Of a DNA stretch of 64,000 bases, positions 45,380 to 53,675 are shown piece by piece. The position numbers and the translations under genes are program-made. The notes under the pieces were generated by a model. That model saw only the letters and a program-made list of their open reading frames with translations, had not been told where the DNA came from and ran no database searches. Numbering within the stretch: the stretch's first letter is position 1; each line of letters begins with the position of its first letter. The stretch comes from Chitinophaga sp. 180180018-3 (GTDB lineage: Bacteria; Bacteroidota; Bacteroidia; Chitinophagales; Chitinophagaceae), in assembly GCF_037893185.1 (NCBI RefSeq), contig NZ_CP140772.1, positions 5,208,001 to 5,272,000 on the forward strand, written 5' to 3'.

Positions 45380-46132
45380 TCAACCGATCAACGGATGAAC
45401 CATGAGGCCACCGTCTACATTGTATTCTGCCCCGGTAATAAAGGAAGCTTCGTCCGATGCGAGGAAAGTAACCAGGTGGGCGATATCTTCCGGCTTACCC
45501 AGTCGGCCCAGGGGAGTAATGCTGCCAAGATATGCTTTGGCTGCATCCGGCATTCCTACCTTTTGCAGGAGCGGTGTATCCACGATACCCGGATTAACGG
45601 TATTGACCCTGATTTTCCTGGCAGCCAGTTCCCGGGAAAGTACTCTGCCGGTGGAGTTGAGGGCCGCCTTAGCGGCCGACATTACTGAACCTTCCGGCAT
45701 GCCTGCATAGGCGTTCAATGCCGACAGCAGTATGATAGAACCGCCATCATTGATGAGTGGCAGCAGTTGTTGTATAGTGAAAAAAGCGCCTTTGAAGTTA
45801 ATGTTCATTAATTCATCGTATAGTTCCTCTGTTACCGTTTCAAACGGCGCTGTTTTCGCCCTGCCTGCGTTAACAAACAGGGTATCAATTTTTCCGAACC
45901 GGCCCTGCAGGTAATCGTAGAGCCGGCGGGTATCATTTAAATCAGCCTGATCTGCCTTAAATCCTTCTGCGGGATGACCGAGTGCGTATACTGCCTTTTG
46001 CACCGCCTCGGGGTCTCTGCCCGTTATCAAAACCTTTGCCCCTTTTGCCAGAAAAGAAGCTGCTGTAGCGTATCCTATGCCGCTGTTACCGCCCGTGATA
46101 ACAACGATTTTATCTTTTAGTGATGCTGACAT
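45380..46132 (-). CDS. SDR-family protein lacking catalytic Ser and Tyr
   Basis: 250 residues from the ATG at 46132; upstream codons overlap the previous gene. The Rossmann motif TGGNSGIG (13-20) and NAG (88-90) are intact, so it should bind NAD(P). At the active site the Ser is A138 ('LLSALNAYAG') and the Tyr is M151 ('SVMSAAK'), while K155 stays. The paralogue 13 bases upstream has S137, Y150 and K154 at the same places. The usual reductase reaction is therefore unlikely; a regulatory or partner-binding role, or loss of function, is more probable. C-terminus 'ASFITGAEYNVDGG' is normal for the family. Confidence 0.9.
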   Translation of the reverse strand: MSASLKDKIVVITGGNSGIGYATAASFLAKGAKVLITGRDPEAVQKAVYALGHPAEGFKADQADLNDTRRLYDYLQGRFGKIDTLFVNAGRAKTAPFETVTEELYDELMNINFKGAFFTIQQLLPLINDGGSIILLSALNAYAGMPEGSVMSAAKAALNSTGRVLSRELAARKIRVNTVNPGIVDTPLLQKVGMPDAAKAYLGSITPLGRLGKPEDIAHLVTFLASDEASFITGAEYNVDGGLMVHPLIG

Positions 46133-46145
46133 TAATGAAATATTT

Positions 46146-46901
46146 TTATGCAATGAGAGGATGAACACCAATACCGCCATCAACATTATACTCTGCACCA
46201 GTGATAAACGACGCGTCGTCGGAAGCCAGGAACGACACCAGTTTTGCGACTTCTGCCGGTTGTCCTATCCTTCCTGTGGGCACCTTTTCACCGATGAGGT
46301 CAAAGTTGATTTCCTCTTTCGCAATGCCTGATTTCTCCAGGATCGGGGTTTCCACCGGACCCGGATTCACAATATTCACGCGGATCTTCTTTGCTGCCAG
46401 TTCCCGTGAAAGCGTGCGGCCCAGGGAGTTCAGGCCGGCCTTGCTGGCACTGTATACGGCTGTTCCCGGCATACCTGCGAAGGCGTTTACGGAAGACAGG
46501 AGAATGATAGCACCTCCTTCATTTACGTACGGCAACAGGTGTTGCACTGTGAAGAAAGCACCTTTCAGATTAATGTTCATGACATCATCGAATGCCTGTT
46601 CCGTGATAAGTCCTACCGGTGCAAAACTGCCAATACCGGCATTCACGAAAAGTATATCCACTTTGCCATAACGGTCGCGTACATACGCCGCCAGCTTGGC
46701 GGAGTCTGAAATCTTACCCTGGTCGGCAATGAAGCTGTCGACATTATTTCCGAGCGATTTCACCGCCTGTTCTACCGCTTCCGGTTTACGGCCGGTGATC
46801 AGTACTCTGGCACCTTTGGCCAGAAAATCTGCTGCCGTTGCATATCCAATCCCACTGTTTCCTCCCGTGATAACGGCTATTTTACCTTTTAGCAATTCCA
46901 T
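46146..46901 (-). CDS. Short-chain dehydrogenase/reductase (SDR)
   Basis: 251 residues from the ATG at 46901. Classical SDR: TGGNSGIG (12-19), NAG (87-89), catalytic S137, Y150 and K154 ('TAVYSASKAG'), and C-terminal 'ASFITGAEYNVDGG'. The substrate is unknown, probably a small carbonyl compound. It forms a tandem pair with the active-site-deficient SDR downstream, about half identical by eye. An ArsR-type regulator is encoded 140 bases upstream on the same strand. Confidence 0.93.
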   Translation of the reverse strand: MELLKGKIAVITGGNSGIGYATAADFLAKGARVLITGRKPEAVEQAVKSLGNNVDSFIADQGKISDSAKLAAYVRDRYGKVDILFVNAGIGSFAPVGLITEQAFDDVMNINLKGAFFTVQHLLPYVNEGGAIILLSSVNAFAGMPGTAVYSASKAGLNSLGRTLSRELAAKKIRVNIVNPGPVETPILEKSGIAKEEINFDLIGEKVPTGRIGQPAEVAKLVSFLASDDASFITGAEYNVDGGIGVHPLIA

Positions 46902-47042
46902 ATATAGTATCGATTTATTTAAGTTTATCAATATAATACTTTCAAAAAAAAGAGATAAAATCTCTCAACTAATTCATTAATTTAAAAATTTCAATGTTTA
47001 AACTTATAAAAAAAAGCTGCTGGTAACCGGCCCGTTGGCACC

Positions 47043-47312
47043 TCAGCTTAATTGTAAAAAGAACATGGACAATTGCTTCATCATTTCCTTATTGATGGTG
47101 AGTTCCACTATTCTGCCGTTTTTAGTGGAATTCAGCACGCCGCTGTCAACGAGGATCTTTACATGGTGCGACACAGTGGGCTGCGACAAACATGTAAATT
47201 CACAAACATCACCACAGATCAACTTATCCTTCCTGACCACCTGCATTATAATGGCTAATCGGTGTTTGTCGGCGATGGCGTTGGCTGCTTTTTCTATAAC
47301 TGCTAAATCCAT
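47043..47312 (-). CDS. ArsR-family winged-helix regulator
   Basis: 89 residues. Winged helix typical of ArsR/SmtB: 'ADKHRLAIIMQVVRK', recognition helix 'LSQPTVSHHVKILVDSGVL', wing 'NSTKNGRIVELTI'. No obvious metal-binding cysteine pair in the recognition helix (the CxC type), although three Cys are present near 33-42. A perfect palindrome 29 bases upstream is its likely operator. It precedes the SDR pair on the same strand and probably represses them or itself. Confidence 0.92.
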   Translation of the reverse strand: MDLAVIEKAANAIADKHRLAIIMQVVRKDKLICGDVCEFTCLSQPTVSHHVKILVDSGVLNSTKNGRIVELTINKEMMKQLSMFFLQLS

Positions 47313-47327
47313 AGAACAAAAGTAATA

Positions 47328-48242
47328 CTATTTTCCAAATATCGAAATATTTCGATGAATATTTTTTTCAGGTTCGCTTTTCCGGTCTTTTTGCTGTGCT
47401 TTCCGGTAGGCCGCCGGCGTCAGCTCATAATACTTCTTAAACAGCCTGCTCAGGTGACTTTCGTCTGTAAAACCCAGTTCGTCTGCTATCTCCCCAACAC
47501 TTAAATCACTATGGCAAAGCCGTAGCTGTACCAGCTTTAGTTTATGATTGATGATAAACTGCTGCAGACTTTCATTAGTCTGTTTCTTGAAATACTCCCC
47601 TATATAATTGACGGAGAGATTGAATTTCGCAGCCAGCTGCTCCAGTTTAAGCGTTTCCGGCGAATAGATATGCTGGCGGATATACGTCATGATACGGTGA
47701 ATGAGTGGAATACTGTTTTCCCGTTCATCTGCATTGATATCCTCCGTTACATTTCTTGCTACAATATTCAACAACAGGGTAATATAATGTTGCAGGTTCT
47801 CCTGGTAATACGGTGGTTTGCAGGTATACTCGGCTGTCATATTGCTGATCAGGGAACCAATCATCTTACAATCGTTCGTTTGCCGGATGAGCAGCTGTTC
47901 CTGGCGGTTATGATAAAAGAATAAGTATTCCAGTTTCTGTAACCACTCCTGCAAACGCTGCCTTTCCTGCGCGGTACGCGACTGCCCAACGAACATCTCC
48001 GAAAAGCGGATCGATACGAAACGGGTAGGCGTAGTTTCATCAAACCCGCGGCAATCGCGGGGCGTAAACAGGAATATACTGCCTTTGCTATACGGGAAGC
48101 GATTTTGGTTTACCGTACGGAACCCGCTTCCTTCCTGGATCTGTATGATCTCAAAAAAGAAATAAACCTGCGGGCGGAAATTCCATTCCGACATATCTGC
48201 CTCTATTAATTCGAAAGGCGTATATAAATTCCGTTCTCCCAT
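47328..48242 (-). CDS. AraC-family transcriptional regulator
   Basis: 304 residues from the ATG at 48242; a frame up to 48422 runs into the divergent OYE gene and is rejected. The N-terminal half is a cupin-like sensor domain ('FIEIIQIQEGSGF'-type pattern, 'FLFTPRDCRGF'). The C-terminal half has both AraC helix-turn-helices: 'LKLEQLAAKFNLSVNYIGEYFKKQ' and 'VGEIADELGFTDESHLSRLFKKYY'. It is divergent from an old yellow enzyme gene with 91 bases between, so that gene is its likely target. Confidence 0.92.
   Translation of the reverse strand: MGERNLYTPFELIEADMSEWNFRPQVYFFFEIIQIQEGSGFRTVNQNRFPYSKGSIFLFTPRDCRGFDETTPTRFVSIRFSEMFVGQSRTAQERQRLQEWLQKLEYLFFYHNRQEQLLIRQTNDCKMIGSLISNMTAEYTCKPPYYQENLQHYITLLLNIVARNVTEDINADERENSIPLIHRIMTYIRQHIYSPETLKLEQLAAKFNLSVNYIGEYFKKQTNESLQQFIINHKLKLVQLRLCHSDLSVGEIADELGFTDESHLSRLFKKYYELTPAAYRKAQQKDRKSEPEKNIHRNISIFGK
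47341..47356. promoter_or_regulatory. Palindromic operator candidate of the ArsR gene
   Basis: ATCGAAATATTTCGAT is a perfect 16-base palindrome, 29 bases upstream of the ArsR ATG and inside the last codons of the AraC gene. ArsR dimers bind such inverted repeats. TACTTTTG (47317-47324), an exact -7 type box, lies between it and the ATG, so a bound repressor would sit at the -33 region. Confidence 0.6.
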
Positions 48243-48302
48243 AACCTGTAAAATTACAACAATCCCCCCGGATTCTACCTGTTCCGGGCACAGCAGCGGG
48301 GG

Positions 48303-48310
48303 TAACTTTG
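48303..48310 (+). promoter_or_regulatory. Candidate -7 box of the OYE gene
   Basis: TAACTTTG matches TAnnTTTG exactly and ends 23 bases before the OYE ATG. No TTTG lies at the expected -33 place, which suits a promoter that needs an activator such as the divergent AraC protein. Confidence 0.45.
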
Positions 48311-48333
48311 CCTCATCAGGAAAATATACAACG

Positions 48334-49422
48334 ATGAAATTACTGGAATCTATAGCAGCAGCATCGCTGCAGCTGAATAACAGAGTGGTGATGGCTCCGA
48401 TGAGCCGCAGAAGAGCGATCAATGGCGTACCGGAAGATATGGTAGCTACTTATTATGAACAACGCGCCGGCGCAGGACTGATCATTGCCGAAAACGCCGC
48501 GGTAAGTCCTTCCGGACTGGGCTATGCCAATCTGCCGGGTATTTATAATGATGCACAAATTACCGCGTGGAAAAAAGTAACCCGCGCCGTACACAACAAA
48601 GGCGGTAAGATATTTATACAGCTGATGCATACCGGCCGGGTAGGTCATCCGCTGAATCTCCCCGGTGGCGGGCCTTTGCCAGCACCATCTGCCATAGGCG
48701 CCGGCCTGGAAATAGGCACGCCGGAAGGACATCTGACAACGCCGGAACCTCAGGCGATGACCACGGCGGAAGTAAAAGAAATGGTACAACTATTTATTCA
48801 GGCGGCTCGCAACTCGCTCGAAGCCGGCTTTGATGGTATTGAAATACATGCCGCACATGGCCTGCTGATAGAGCAGTTTCTGAATCCGCTCACCAACCTG
48901 CGCACCGATGAATACGGCGGCAGTATTGAAAACAGAAGCCGCTTTCTGCTGGAAATCACCAGCGGTATTGCAGCCATAGCCGGGGCCAACAGAACAGGCG
49001 TACGCCTTTCTCCCCTGGCTGCTCTCAGTAGCATGCCACTCTACCCCGAAGAACTGGCAACACATCTTTATCTTGTGCCACAGCTGAACCGGCTGAATAT
49101 AAGATACCTCCACCTGTCGGACCAATCCATCAACGGGAGCCTCCCTATCCCGAAAGCCTTCATCCGGCTGATACGTCAGCTGTTCAGCAACTGGCTGATA
49201 CTGGCTGGTGGCTTTACGCCCGCCACGGCAGAAGAAATGCTCCGGCAAAATGAGGCGGATCTTATTGCTTTCGGTCGCCCTTTCATCGCCAATCCGGATC
49301 TTGTAGAACGGATCAGACACCGGTTTCCGCTCACCATCGCTGATAAGGCCACTTTCTATGAAGGAGGCGAAACCGGGCTCATAGACTACCCATTCATGGA
49401 TCAGGCGCCAGTTACTGCGTAA
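48334..49422 (+). CDS. Old yellow enzyme-family alkene reductase
   Basis: 362 residues. FMN-binding TIM barrel of the OYE family: 'NRVVMAPMSRRRA', 'FIQLMHTGRVGHP', 'FDGIEIHAAHGLLIEQFLNP' with the substrate-binding His pair, 'NLRTDEYGGSIENRSRFLLE', and the flavin phosphate loop 'LAGGFTPATAEEML' followed by 'AFGRPFIANPDLVERI'. It reduces activated C=C bonds with NAD(P)H. Likely controlled by the divergent AraC regulator. A perfect hairpin follows the stop. Confidence 0.95.
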   Translation: MKLLESIAAASLQLNNRVVMAPMSRRRAINGVPEDMVATYYEQRAGAGLIIAENAAVSPSGLGYANLPGIYNDAQITAWKKVTRAVHNKGGKIFIQLMHTGRVGHPLNLPGGGPLPAPSAIGAGLEIGTPEGHLTTPEPQAMTTAEVKEMVQLFIQAARNSLEAGFDGIEIHAAHGLLIEQFLNPLTNLRTDEYGGSIENRSRFLLEITSGIAAIAGANRTGVRLSPLAALSSMPLYPEELATHLYLVPQLNRLNIRYLHLSDQSINGSLPIPKAFIRLIRQLFSNWLILAGGFTPATAEEMLRQNEADLIAFGRPFIANPDLVERIRHRFPLTIADKATFYEGGETGLIDYPFMDQAPVTA

Positions 49423-49456
49423 TACTTGCAGCAGGCATATTTTTACCTTACCTTTA

Positions 49457-49487
49457 AGGCATGCATACACGACGTGTATGCATGCCT
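49457..49487 (+). terminator. Stem-loop after the OYE gene
   Basis: Perfect 14-base-pair stem: AGGCATGCATACAC against GTGTATGCATGCCT with a 3-base loop, 34 bases after the OYE stop and 23 before the next gene. No T-run follows. It could end the OYE message or act on the leader of the lipoprotein gene. Confidence 0.6.
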
Positions 49488-49510
49488 GATATGCCAAACA
49501 AATCATTTTC

Positions 49511-49963
49511 ATGAGATACCTATTACTGCCTGTAGTATTGCTGGCTGCCTGCCAGGAAGCAAAGCCTATTGAAGAAAAGAAGCACGAAGCCACTGAAGCA
49601 GCACCTGTAGCGGACCATTCAGCAACTACACACATTACTACGCCTTGCGCCATCCTTTACTCGCCCGATAGTATTCAGCTGGAACGACTGAAAAAAGAAG
49701 CGGGAGAAGAAGCGTTTTTTACGATTTCTGAGGATTATCAGAATTATATCTCTGATGCTAAAATTTTTCTGGAAGATAAAGGTGTGAAGATTATCGAGGC
49801 CACAAGTGGGAAGCTCAGTTTTGAGGGCAAAGGGAAAGAACCGGTGGTTTTAAATTTGAGTGATACGAAGTATAATTGGAATGCGTGGTATTTTAATGGT
49901 AAGGAGCTGAAGAAGATTGATTTGACGGATATTGAGGAGGAGTATAGGAGGGTGATGAATTGA
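49511..49963 (+). CDS. Small lipoprotein of unknown function
   Basis: 150 residues. Signal peptide with lipobox LLAAC (Cys at 14), an acidic Ala/Glu-rich linker (about 18-42), then a compact domain with 'CAILYSPDSIQLERLKKEAG', 'YISDAKIFLEDKGVKIIEA' and 'YNWNAWYFNGKELKKIDLTDIEEEY'. I do not recognise the family. The spacing suggests a small alpha-beta fold. The 3' end of the gene is G-rich. Stand-alone after a hairpin. Confidence 0.75.
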   Translation: MRYLLLPVVLLAACQEAKPIEEKKHEATEAAPVADHSATTHITTPCAILYSPDSIQLERLKKEAGEEAFFTISEDYQNYISDAKIFLEDKGVKIIEATSGKLSFEGKGKEPVVLNLSDTKYNWNAWYFNGKELKKIDLTDIEEEYRRVMN

Positions 49964-50160
49964 GGATGGGGTTAGGATTAGGGGGAAGACCTTAGCAGGA
50001 AAAGAAGGGAGTAGATCCAGGTAGATATCCCTCCCTCCTTCCATTAATGTTTTGATATAGGTATTAATTCAGCTTTACCATATTTATAGATGCCTTAACA
50101 TAAGCACCATCTTCCAGGCTTTGGTTTCCTATATTAAATTCAACACGATAGCCATTGGTA
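49950..50160. other. Intergenic region starting with a G-rich tract
   Basis: About 200 bases between the plus-strand lipoprotein and a minus-strand one. The first 50 bases carry several G-runs (GGATGGGGTTAGGATTAGGGGG area near 49963-49984), able in principle to form a G-quadruplex. No gene is supported. Confidence 0.4.
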
Positions 50161-50163
50161 CAA

Positions 50164-50505
50164 CTAAGGTTTCCCTTTAGTCATGAGAATTTTGCCGGGT
50201 GTAATCAAGCTATGTTGCCGTATGTATTGAATTTTGTGCGGATTATAGTAGAATGAATCCACGTGGGTTTGTCCGTCTTGTGTGGTAAATACTATTGAAT
50301 CGGCCGAAAGCGCCACTCTATACTCCAGCATCTCTAAACCTCGTTTAATATCTCTCCTACTTTTGGAAGATCGGTTGATGTCCGAGTTTATGATTGCCTG
50401 ATAATTTGTTGCTATTCTACGAATCTCCTTCTGTTCATAATTCTTTGTAGACTTACAAGAAAATAAAAGAAGTGTAGCCACAAGGGTTAATACAATGTTT
50501 TTCAC
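50164..50505 (-). CDS. Small lipoprotein of unknown function
   Basis: 113 residues. Signal peptide with lipobox LLLFSC (Cys 17), then a basic helical stretch ('IRRIATNYQAIINSDINRSSKSRRDI') and a beta-rich end. No family recognised. Lies between gene-free AT-rich stretches and is not part of the six-gene operon, whose last gene ends 267 bases upstream. Confidence 0.65.
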   Translation of the reverse strand: MKNIVLTLVATLLLFSCKSTKNYEQKEIRRIATNYQAIINSDINRSSKSRRDIKRGLEMLEYRVALSADSIVFTTQDGQTHVDSFYYNPHKIQYIRQHSLITPGKILMTKGKP

Positions 50506-50772
50506 TTACTGAACAATTTAAACGGTAGATTTAATGATTCATTTTTTTGATCAATACCTTGAAACAGTGGTATCCAGCAAAAGATCTCTATATCTATACA
50601 CCGTTAATTCAGGAATTATCCCTTCCTTCTGTTAATATTTATATATATATTTACATATATAATATTCAAACTTTTTAAAATCAACTATTCACTAGTTTCA
50701 TAAATATGTTTTGGGGCTGCTAAATTTCATGGCGAAGTGCCAAAAACACCTGTACAACACCCTCCTCTCTTC
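50506..50772. other. Very AT-rich intergenic spacer
   Basis: 267 bases, with an almost pure A/T tract around 50630-50665 (TATATATATATTTACATATATAA type). No gene; probably promoter DNA of the 113-residue lipoprotein and the end of the six-gene operon. Confidence 0.5.
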
Positions 50773-51504
50773 TCAATAACTCAACTGCTTCAACTCCTCC
50801 GTAATCTTCCCCCCATACTTCAACACATGCTCCGGCATCTCCACATCCACCAACGTCTTGCCCTTCAAAATATACGCCCGTCCTTTGAATTCAGGCCGGC
50901 CTATCCCTTCTCCCGGCTCTATGACAAGACGATTCGTTCCTGCAGGAATTACATAATCGAAAAACGTTTTGTCGAATAACTGATGTTGTATAAGCAGATG
51001 TGCACCCACTGGCTGATCGATCGTCACTACTACACCCTGTTCAGTATCCTTGCCTTTAGGCGTCATTAGCTGCATTGTATCCAACCCGGAAGAGTCTGTA
51101 GTAAATCCGTATACTATCGACGGAATGAACCGGTCGTTGAAGGCAAACAACAGCTGTAACTTTCCTGCGGGAACCTCCTTATCAACACTGTTCCTGATCT
51201 TGAATTTCGGTCCCATATTATCGGAAGTAATGAAAACGGTATCCTTATGCTGGATCCAGGTGCCTTTCCCCAGCTGGTCTACTGCCCCGTAACTGCGTGC
51301 ATAAAGAAAGCGGTGCTTTTCAAAAAGGCAAAGGCTCTCCCGCACATCTGTTCCATTGGCGCCATAGCATCCGGCTATGGTGCTGTGTGGTGTCTTGCCC
51401 GTTGCCGGCTTTTTCTTTTGTGCCGATAAATGCAGCGCCGGGATTAGCAATAGTAATCCCAGCCCTGCGTATGTCACTAACCCCTTAGTGTTGTTGTTGC
51501 CCAC
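50773..51504 (-). CDS. Secreted protein of unknown function, last gene of six-gene operon
   Basis: 243 residues with a signal peptide ('LVTYAGLGLLLLIPALHLSAQ'). The likely start is a GTG at 51504, overlapping the preceding gene by 20 bases; a GTG at 51477, 7 bases after that stop and behind AAGGGG, is an alternative. The mature part is beta-rich ('RFLYARSYGAVDQLGKGTWIQHKDTVFITSD', then 'GAHLLIQHQLFDKTFFDYVIPAGTNRLVIEPGE'), which could be a lipocalin-like or Ig-like fold. No family recognised. Confidence 0.7.
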   Translation of the reverse strand: MGNNNTKGLVTYAGLGLLLLIPALHLSAQKKKPATGKTPHSTIAGCYGANGTDVRESLCLFEKHRFLYARSYGAVDQLGKGTWIQHKDTVFITSDNMGPKFKIRNSVDKEVPAGKLQLLFAFNDRFIPSIVYGFTTDSSGLDTMQLMTPKGKDTEQGVVVTIDQPVGAHLLIQHQLFDKTFFDYVIPAGTNRLVIEPGEGIGRPEFKGRAYILKGKTLVDVEMPEHVLKYGGKITEELKQLSY

Positions 51505-52036
51505 CTTCCTTTATCATTTCGTTATACTCACGGGTGAAATCATCCGGACGGAATATTTTGGTTACACGAGCTGAGGCAGAATTGCTTGGTACCTCCACTG
51601 ATTTAGGGAACGGCGTTACCACATCGTACCACCAGTTGTTGATCATGTAAATGGAGCTATCGATCGTGAAAGGTCCCTGGATCTTCTGGCCGTTCCATTC
51701 AATCGTAAAATTAGGCGCAGTGGAAGGCGCTCCTTTTGCAGTGTAGGACTCTGCCCAAACCACATATTTCGCGCCCAGCGGATTGATCATTCCTCCTTTA
51801 CCAAATTCGTTTTCTCCAATGGTGAACGAGCGCTGCGGGCCTCCGGCCACCGATACCTGGTGCGCCCCGGGCTTGATCTGTACCCTTTTGTATTCCTTGG
51901 GAGCCACGTCAATATTGGCGCCATCCAGCACCACTTTCAGCGGCGCATTGGTGGGGTTGTCGATGTAGTATTTCTTTCCGGTATCGCATGCGTAGAGCGA
52001 TACAACGATAGAAACTGCAAGTAATGCTTTCTTCAT
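51485..52036 (-). CDS. Lipoprotein of unknown function in six-gene operon
   Basis: 183 residues. Signal peptide with lipobox SLYAC (Cys 17). 'YYIDNPTNAPLKVVLDGANIDVAPKEYKRVQIKPGAHQVSVAGG' is a pattern of a carbohydrate-binding-like or PEGA-like beta-sandwich that sits under the outer membrane. 'FTIEWNGQKIQGPFTIDSSIYMINNWWYDVV' follows. It starts 3 bases after the preceding membrane-protein gene. Role unknown. Confidence 0.72.
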   Translation of the reverse strand: MKKALLAVSIVVSLYACDTGKKYYIDNPTNAPLKVVLDGANIDVAPKEYKRVQIKPGAHQVSVAGGPQRSFTIGENEFGKGGMINPLGAKYVVWAESYTAKGAPSTAPNFTIEWNGQKIQGPFTIDSSIYMINNWWYDVVTPFPKSVEVPSNSASARVTKIFRPDDFTREYNEMIKEGGQQQH

Positions 52037-52039
52037 AAA

Positions 52040-52402
52040 TTATTGTTGTTGCTGATGTTCACGTTTAAATTTCATGCGCCGGTTAAACTCGCGGAATCCC
52101 ATTGCAACTACCATGATTGCTACTGCGGCTACCAGGGCTGAAAACAACCAGGGACCAGCCATATCGTAGCAGAGCTTTTCCAGGCTGTTCATGCGCATGT
52201 TACCTCCTTTCTGTTCCCAGGCTACCAGTTCCCGGTACCTGATAACAGCAAAAACCATAAAGGCGGCGCCGATAATGATCATGGCTATGAGCGATGGCCA
52301 GGGGTTGCCCGACAGCTTGTTGGTGTATTCGTAATCCCCGTCGGTATGCGGGTTGGTCCAGCGGACTTTCTTTCCGGGTTGTTGTTCTTGTTCCATTGTC
52401 AA
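52040..52402 (-). CDS. Two-helix membrane protein of unknown function
   Basis: 120 residues. Transmembrane helices at about 35-53 ('LIAMIIIGAAFMVFAVI') and 88-107 ('GPWLFSALVAAVAIMVVAM'), with both ends charged and probably cytoplasmic. The C-terminus is basic and Gln-rich. No family recognised. It lies 6 bases from its upstream neighbour and 3 from the downstream one. Confidence 0.7.
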   Translation of the reverse strand: MTMEQEQQPGKKVRWTNPHTDGDYEYTNKLSGNPWPSLIAMIIIGAAFMVFAVIRYRELVAWEQKGGNMRMNSLEKLCYDMAGPWLFSALVAAVAIMVVAMGFREFNRRMKFKREHQQQQ

Positions 52403-52408
52403 TTATTA

Positions 52409-53137
52409 TTAATTATGGCGTAACACCTTAGATACTCTTCCGGGAGATTCTTTAGGATTACGCGGCAGGGTTAAAAAATTATTATACTGAAGAATACTGT
52501 GATGAGATACGATGATGGGCACAGTACTGTAACTGCTGGTTTCATCTTCCAGTTTATTCCAAAAACCGGATTCATATTCATTTATATAGTGGTCAGGTGT
52601 ACTCACACGCCGCGCATTACCCTGCAGCAGAAAAATACTGTCGCCATCCACCTTTTGCACTTTGAATAGGGCGAATACCTGCCCGCTTTGCTGTGCGCTG
52701 TTGCCGTCAATGACCAGCGTACCTCCGGTAGATGCGTAAAAGATGTCGCCCGCTTGCGGATGCGCCAGATATTCGGCCGATACCTGTTCATTTTTCTTTC
52801 TGAAATGGGTGGCGATCACCCCCCAGATGATCCCTACCGCAATGATGGAAAGCAATACAATCATCCCCCTCCAAAGACGAAGCGGTGTTCTGGTACCGGC
52901 TTTCAGCGCTTTGTACTGCTGTCTGATCTCCGGCGTCCATTTCGAACTGGGAATCTTCTCCCCGTCGTCGCAGAAAGCAATGCCGTACTTGGCTGAAGGC
53001 ATCATGGGGCCTATCCATGCCACATAACGCTGCATGACTACAATCGTTACCCCTCCCTGCTTTCCAAGAGGACAGGCCAGGTCCGGGAAATGCTGCGTTA
53101 CATGTTCTATACTCCGTATCTGATAAACTATGAACAT
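52409..53137 (-). CDS. Single-pass membrane protein of unknown function
   Basis: 242 residues. A cytoplasmic domain of about 90 residues, one transmembrane helix at about 93-111 ('MIVLLSIIAVGIIWGVIA'), then a beta-rich domain ('AGDIFYASTGGTLVIDGN', 'QVFALFKVQKVDGDSIFLLQGN'). The beta domain could be an OB- or SH3-like barrel. No family recognised. 6-base gaps on both sides place it within the operon. Confidence 0.7.
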   Translation of the reverse strand: MFIVYQIRSIEHVTQHFPDLACPLGKQGGVTIVVMQRYVAWIGPMMPSAKYGIAFCDDGEKIPSSKWTPEIRQQYKALKAGTRTPLRLWRGMIVLLSIIAVGIIWGVIATHFRKKNEQVSAEYLAHPQAGDIFYASTGGTLVIDGNSAQQSGQVFALFKVQKVDGDSIFLLQGNARRVSTPDHYINEYESGFWNKLEDETSSYSTVPIIVSHHSILQYNNFLTLPRNPKESPGRVSKVLRHN

Positions 53138-53143
53138 CTTCTG

Positions 53144-53668
53144 TTAATTATTATGTTTATTCAAATTCCTGAACTCCTGCGGATTGCGCTTGAAGGCCTT
53201 TTGCAGGTCGTATGAAAAGCCTACTACCGCATGAGGAAAGGTTTCTACCAATGCATCCATCATCGGATCATTCTGGCCTTTCACGCGGCGGATGGGCAAC
53301 CGGTAAATCTTTCCGGTATCATCCCCCAGCGTCATATTTTCCTGTGGTACTCCATTCACTTTCACAATCTGATGGTAAATCCATACGATCTTCTCCGGCT
53401 GGGATTGTGCATAGGTCAATATCCTGCCATCGTTCCGGGTTTTCAGCGCGGAAAAGAGTATCCCAATTCCGGAAAAAACCAGGATCATGACCAGCACCAT
53501 ACCCCAATTGGTACCGGAAGAAGCGGGATTATTCTGACTGTTGGCTATCACCCAGGCCCCCAGTGCTGCTCCTGCTATCAGGCAGCCAGGTGCTATATAT
53601 TTAAGCGAGATGGCATTCATTTTTAGTTTTCCCTCAATGCGGGCAATGACCAGACTTTTACTGTCCAT
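53144..53668 (-). CDS. Two-helix membrane protein of unknown function
   Basis: 174 residues. Helices at about 25-45 ('YIAPGCLIAGAALGAWVIA') and 54-74 ('WGMVLVMILVFSGIGILFSAL'), then a cytoplasmic domain with 'KIVWIYHQIVKVNGVPQENM', 'DTGKIYRLPIRRV' and 'DALVETFPHAVVGFSYDLQKAF'. This resembles small PH-like domains behind two helices, but the match is only by eye. It follows its upstream gene by 7 bases. Confidence 0.7.
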   Translation of the reverse strand: MDSKSLVIARIEGKLKMNAISLKYIAPGCLIAGAALGAWVIANSQNNPASSGTNWGMVLVMILVFSGIGILFSALKTRNDGRILTYAQSQPEKIVWIYHQIVKVNGVPQENMTLGDDTGKIYRLPIRRVKGQNDPMMDALVETFPHAVVGFSYDLQKAFKRNPQEFRNLNKHNN

Positions 53669-53675
53669 ATATATT

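Noticed and set aside
48790..49653. A 287-codon minus-strand frame across the old yellow enzyme gene
   Set aside because: It lies opposite a gene with every OYE motif, and its translation has no domain, signal or sensible composition.
49963..49990. Telomere-like TTAGG repeats in the G-rich tract
   Set aside because: Only two short units in a general G-rich context; the window is otherwise ordinary bacterial chromosome with no chromosome-end features.
50630..50665. AT-only tract as a replication origin
   Set aside because: No DnaA boxes or replication genes are near; it looks like ordinary AT-rich promoter DNA.
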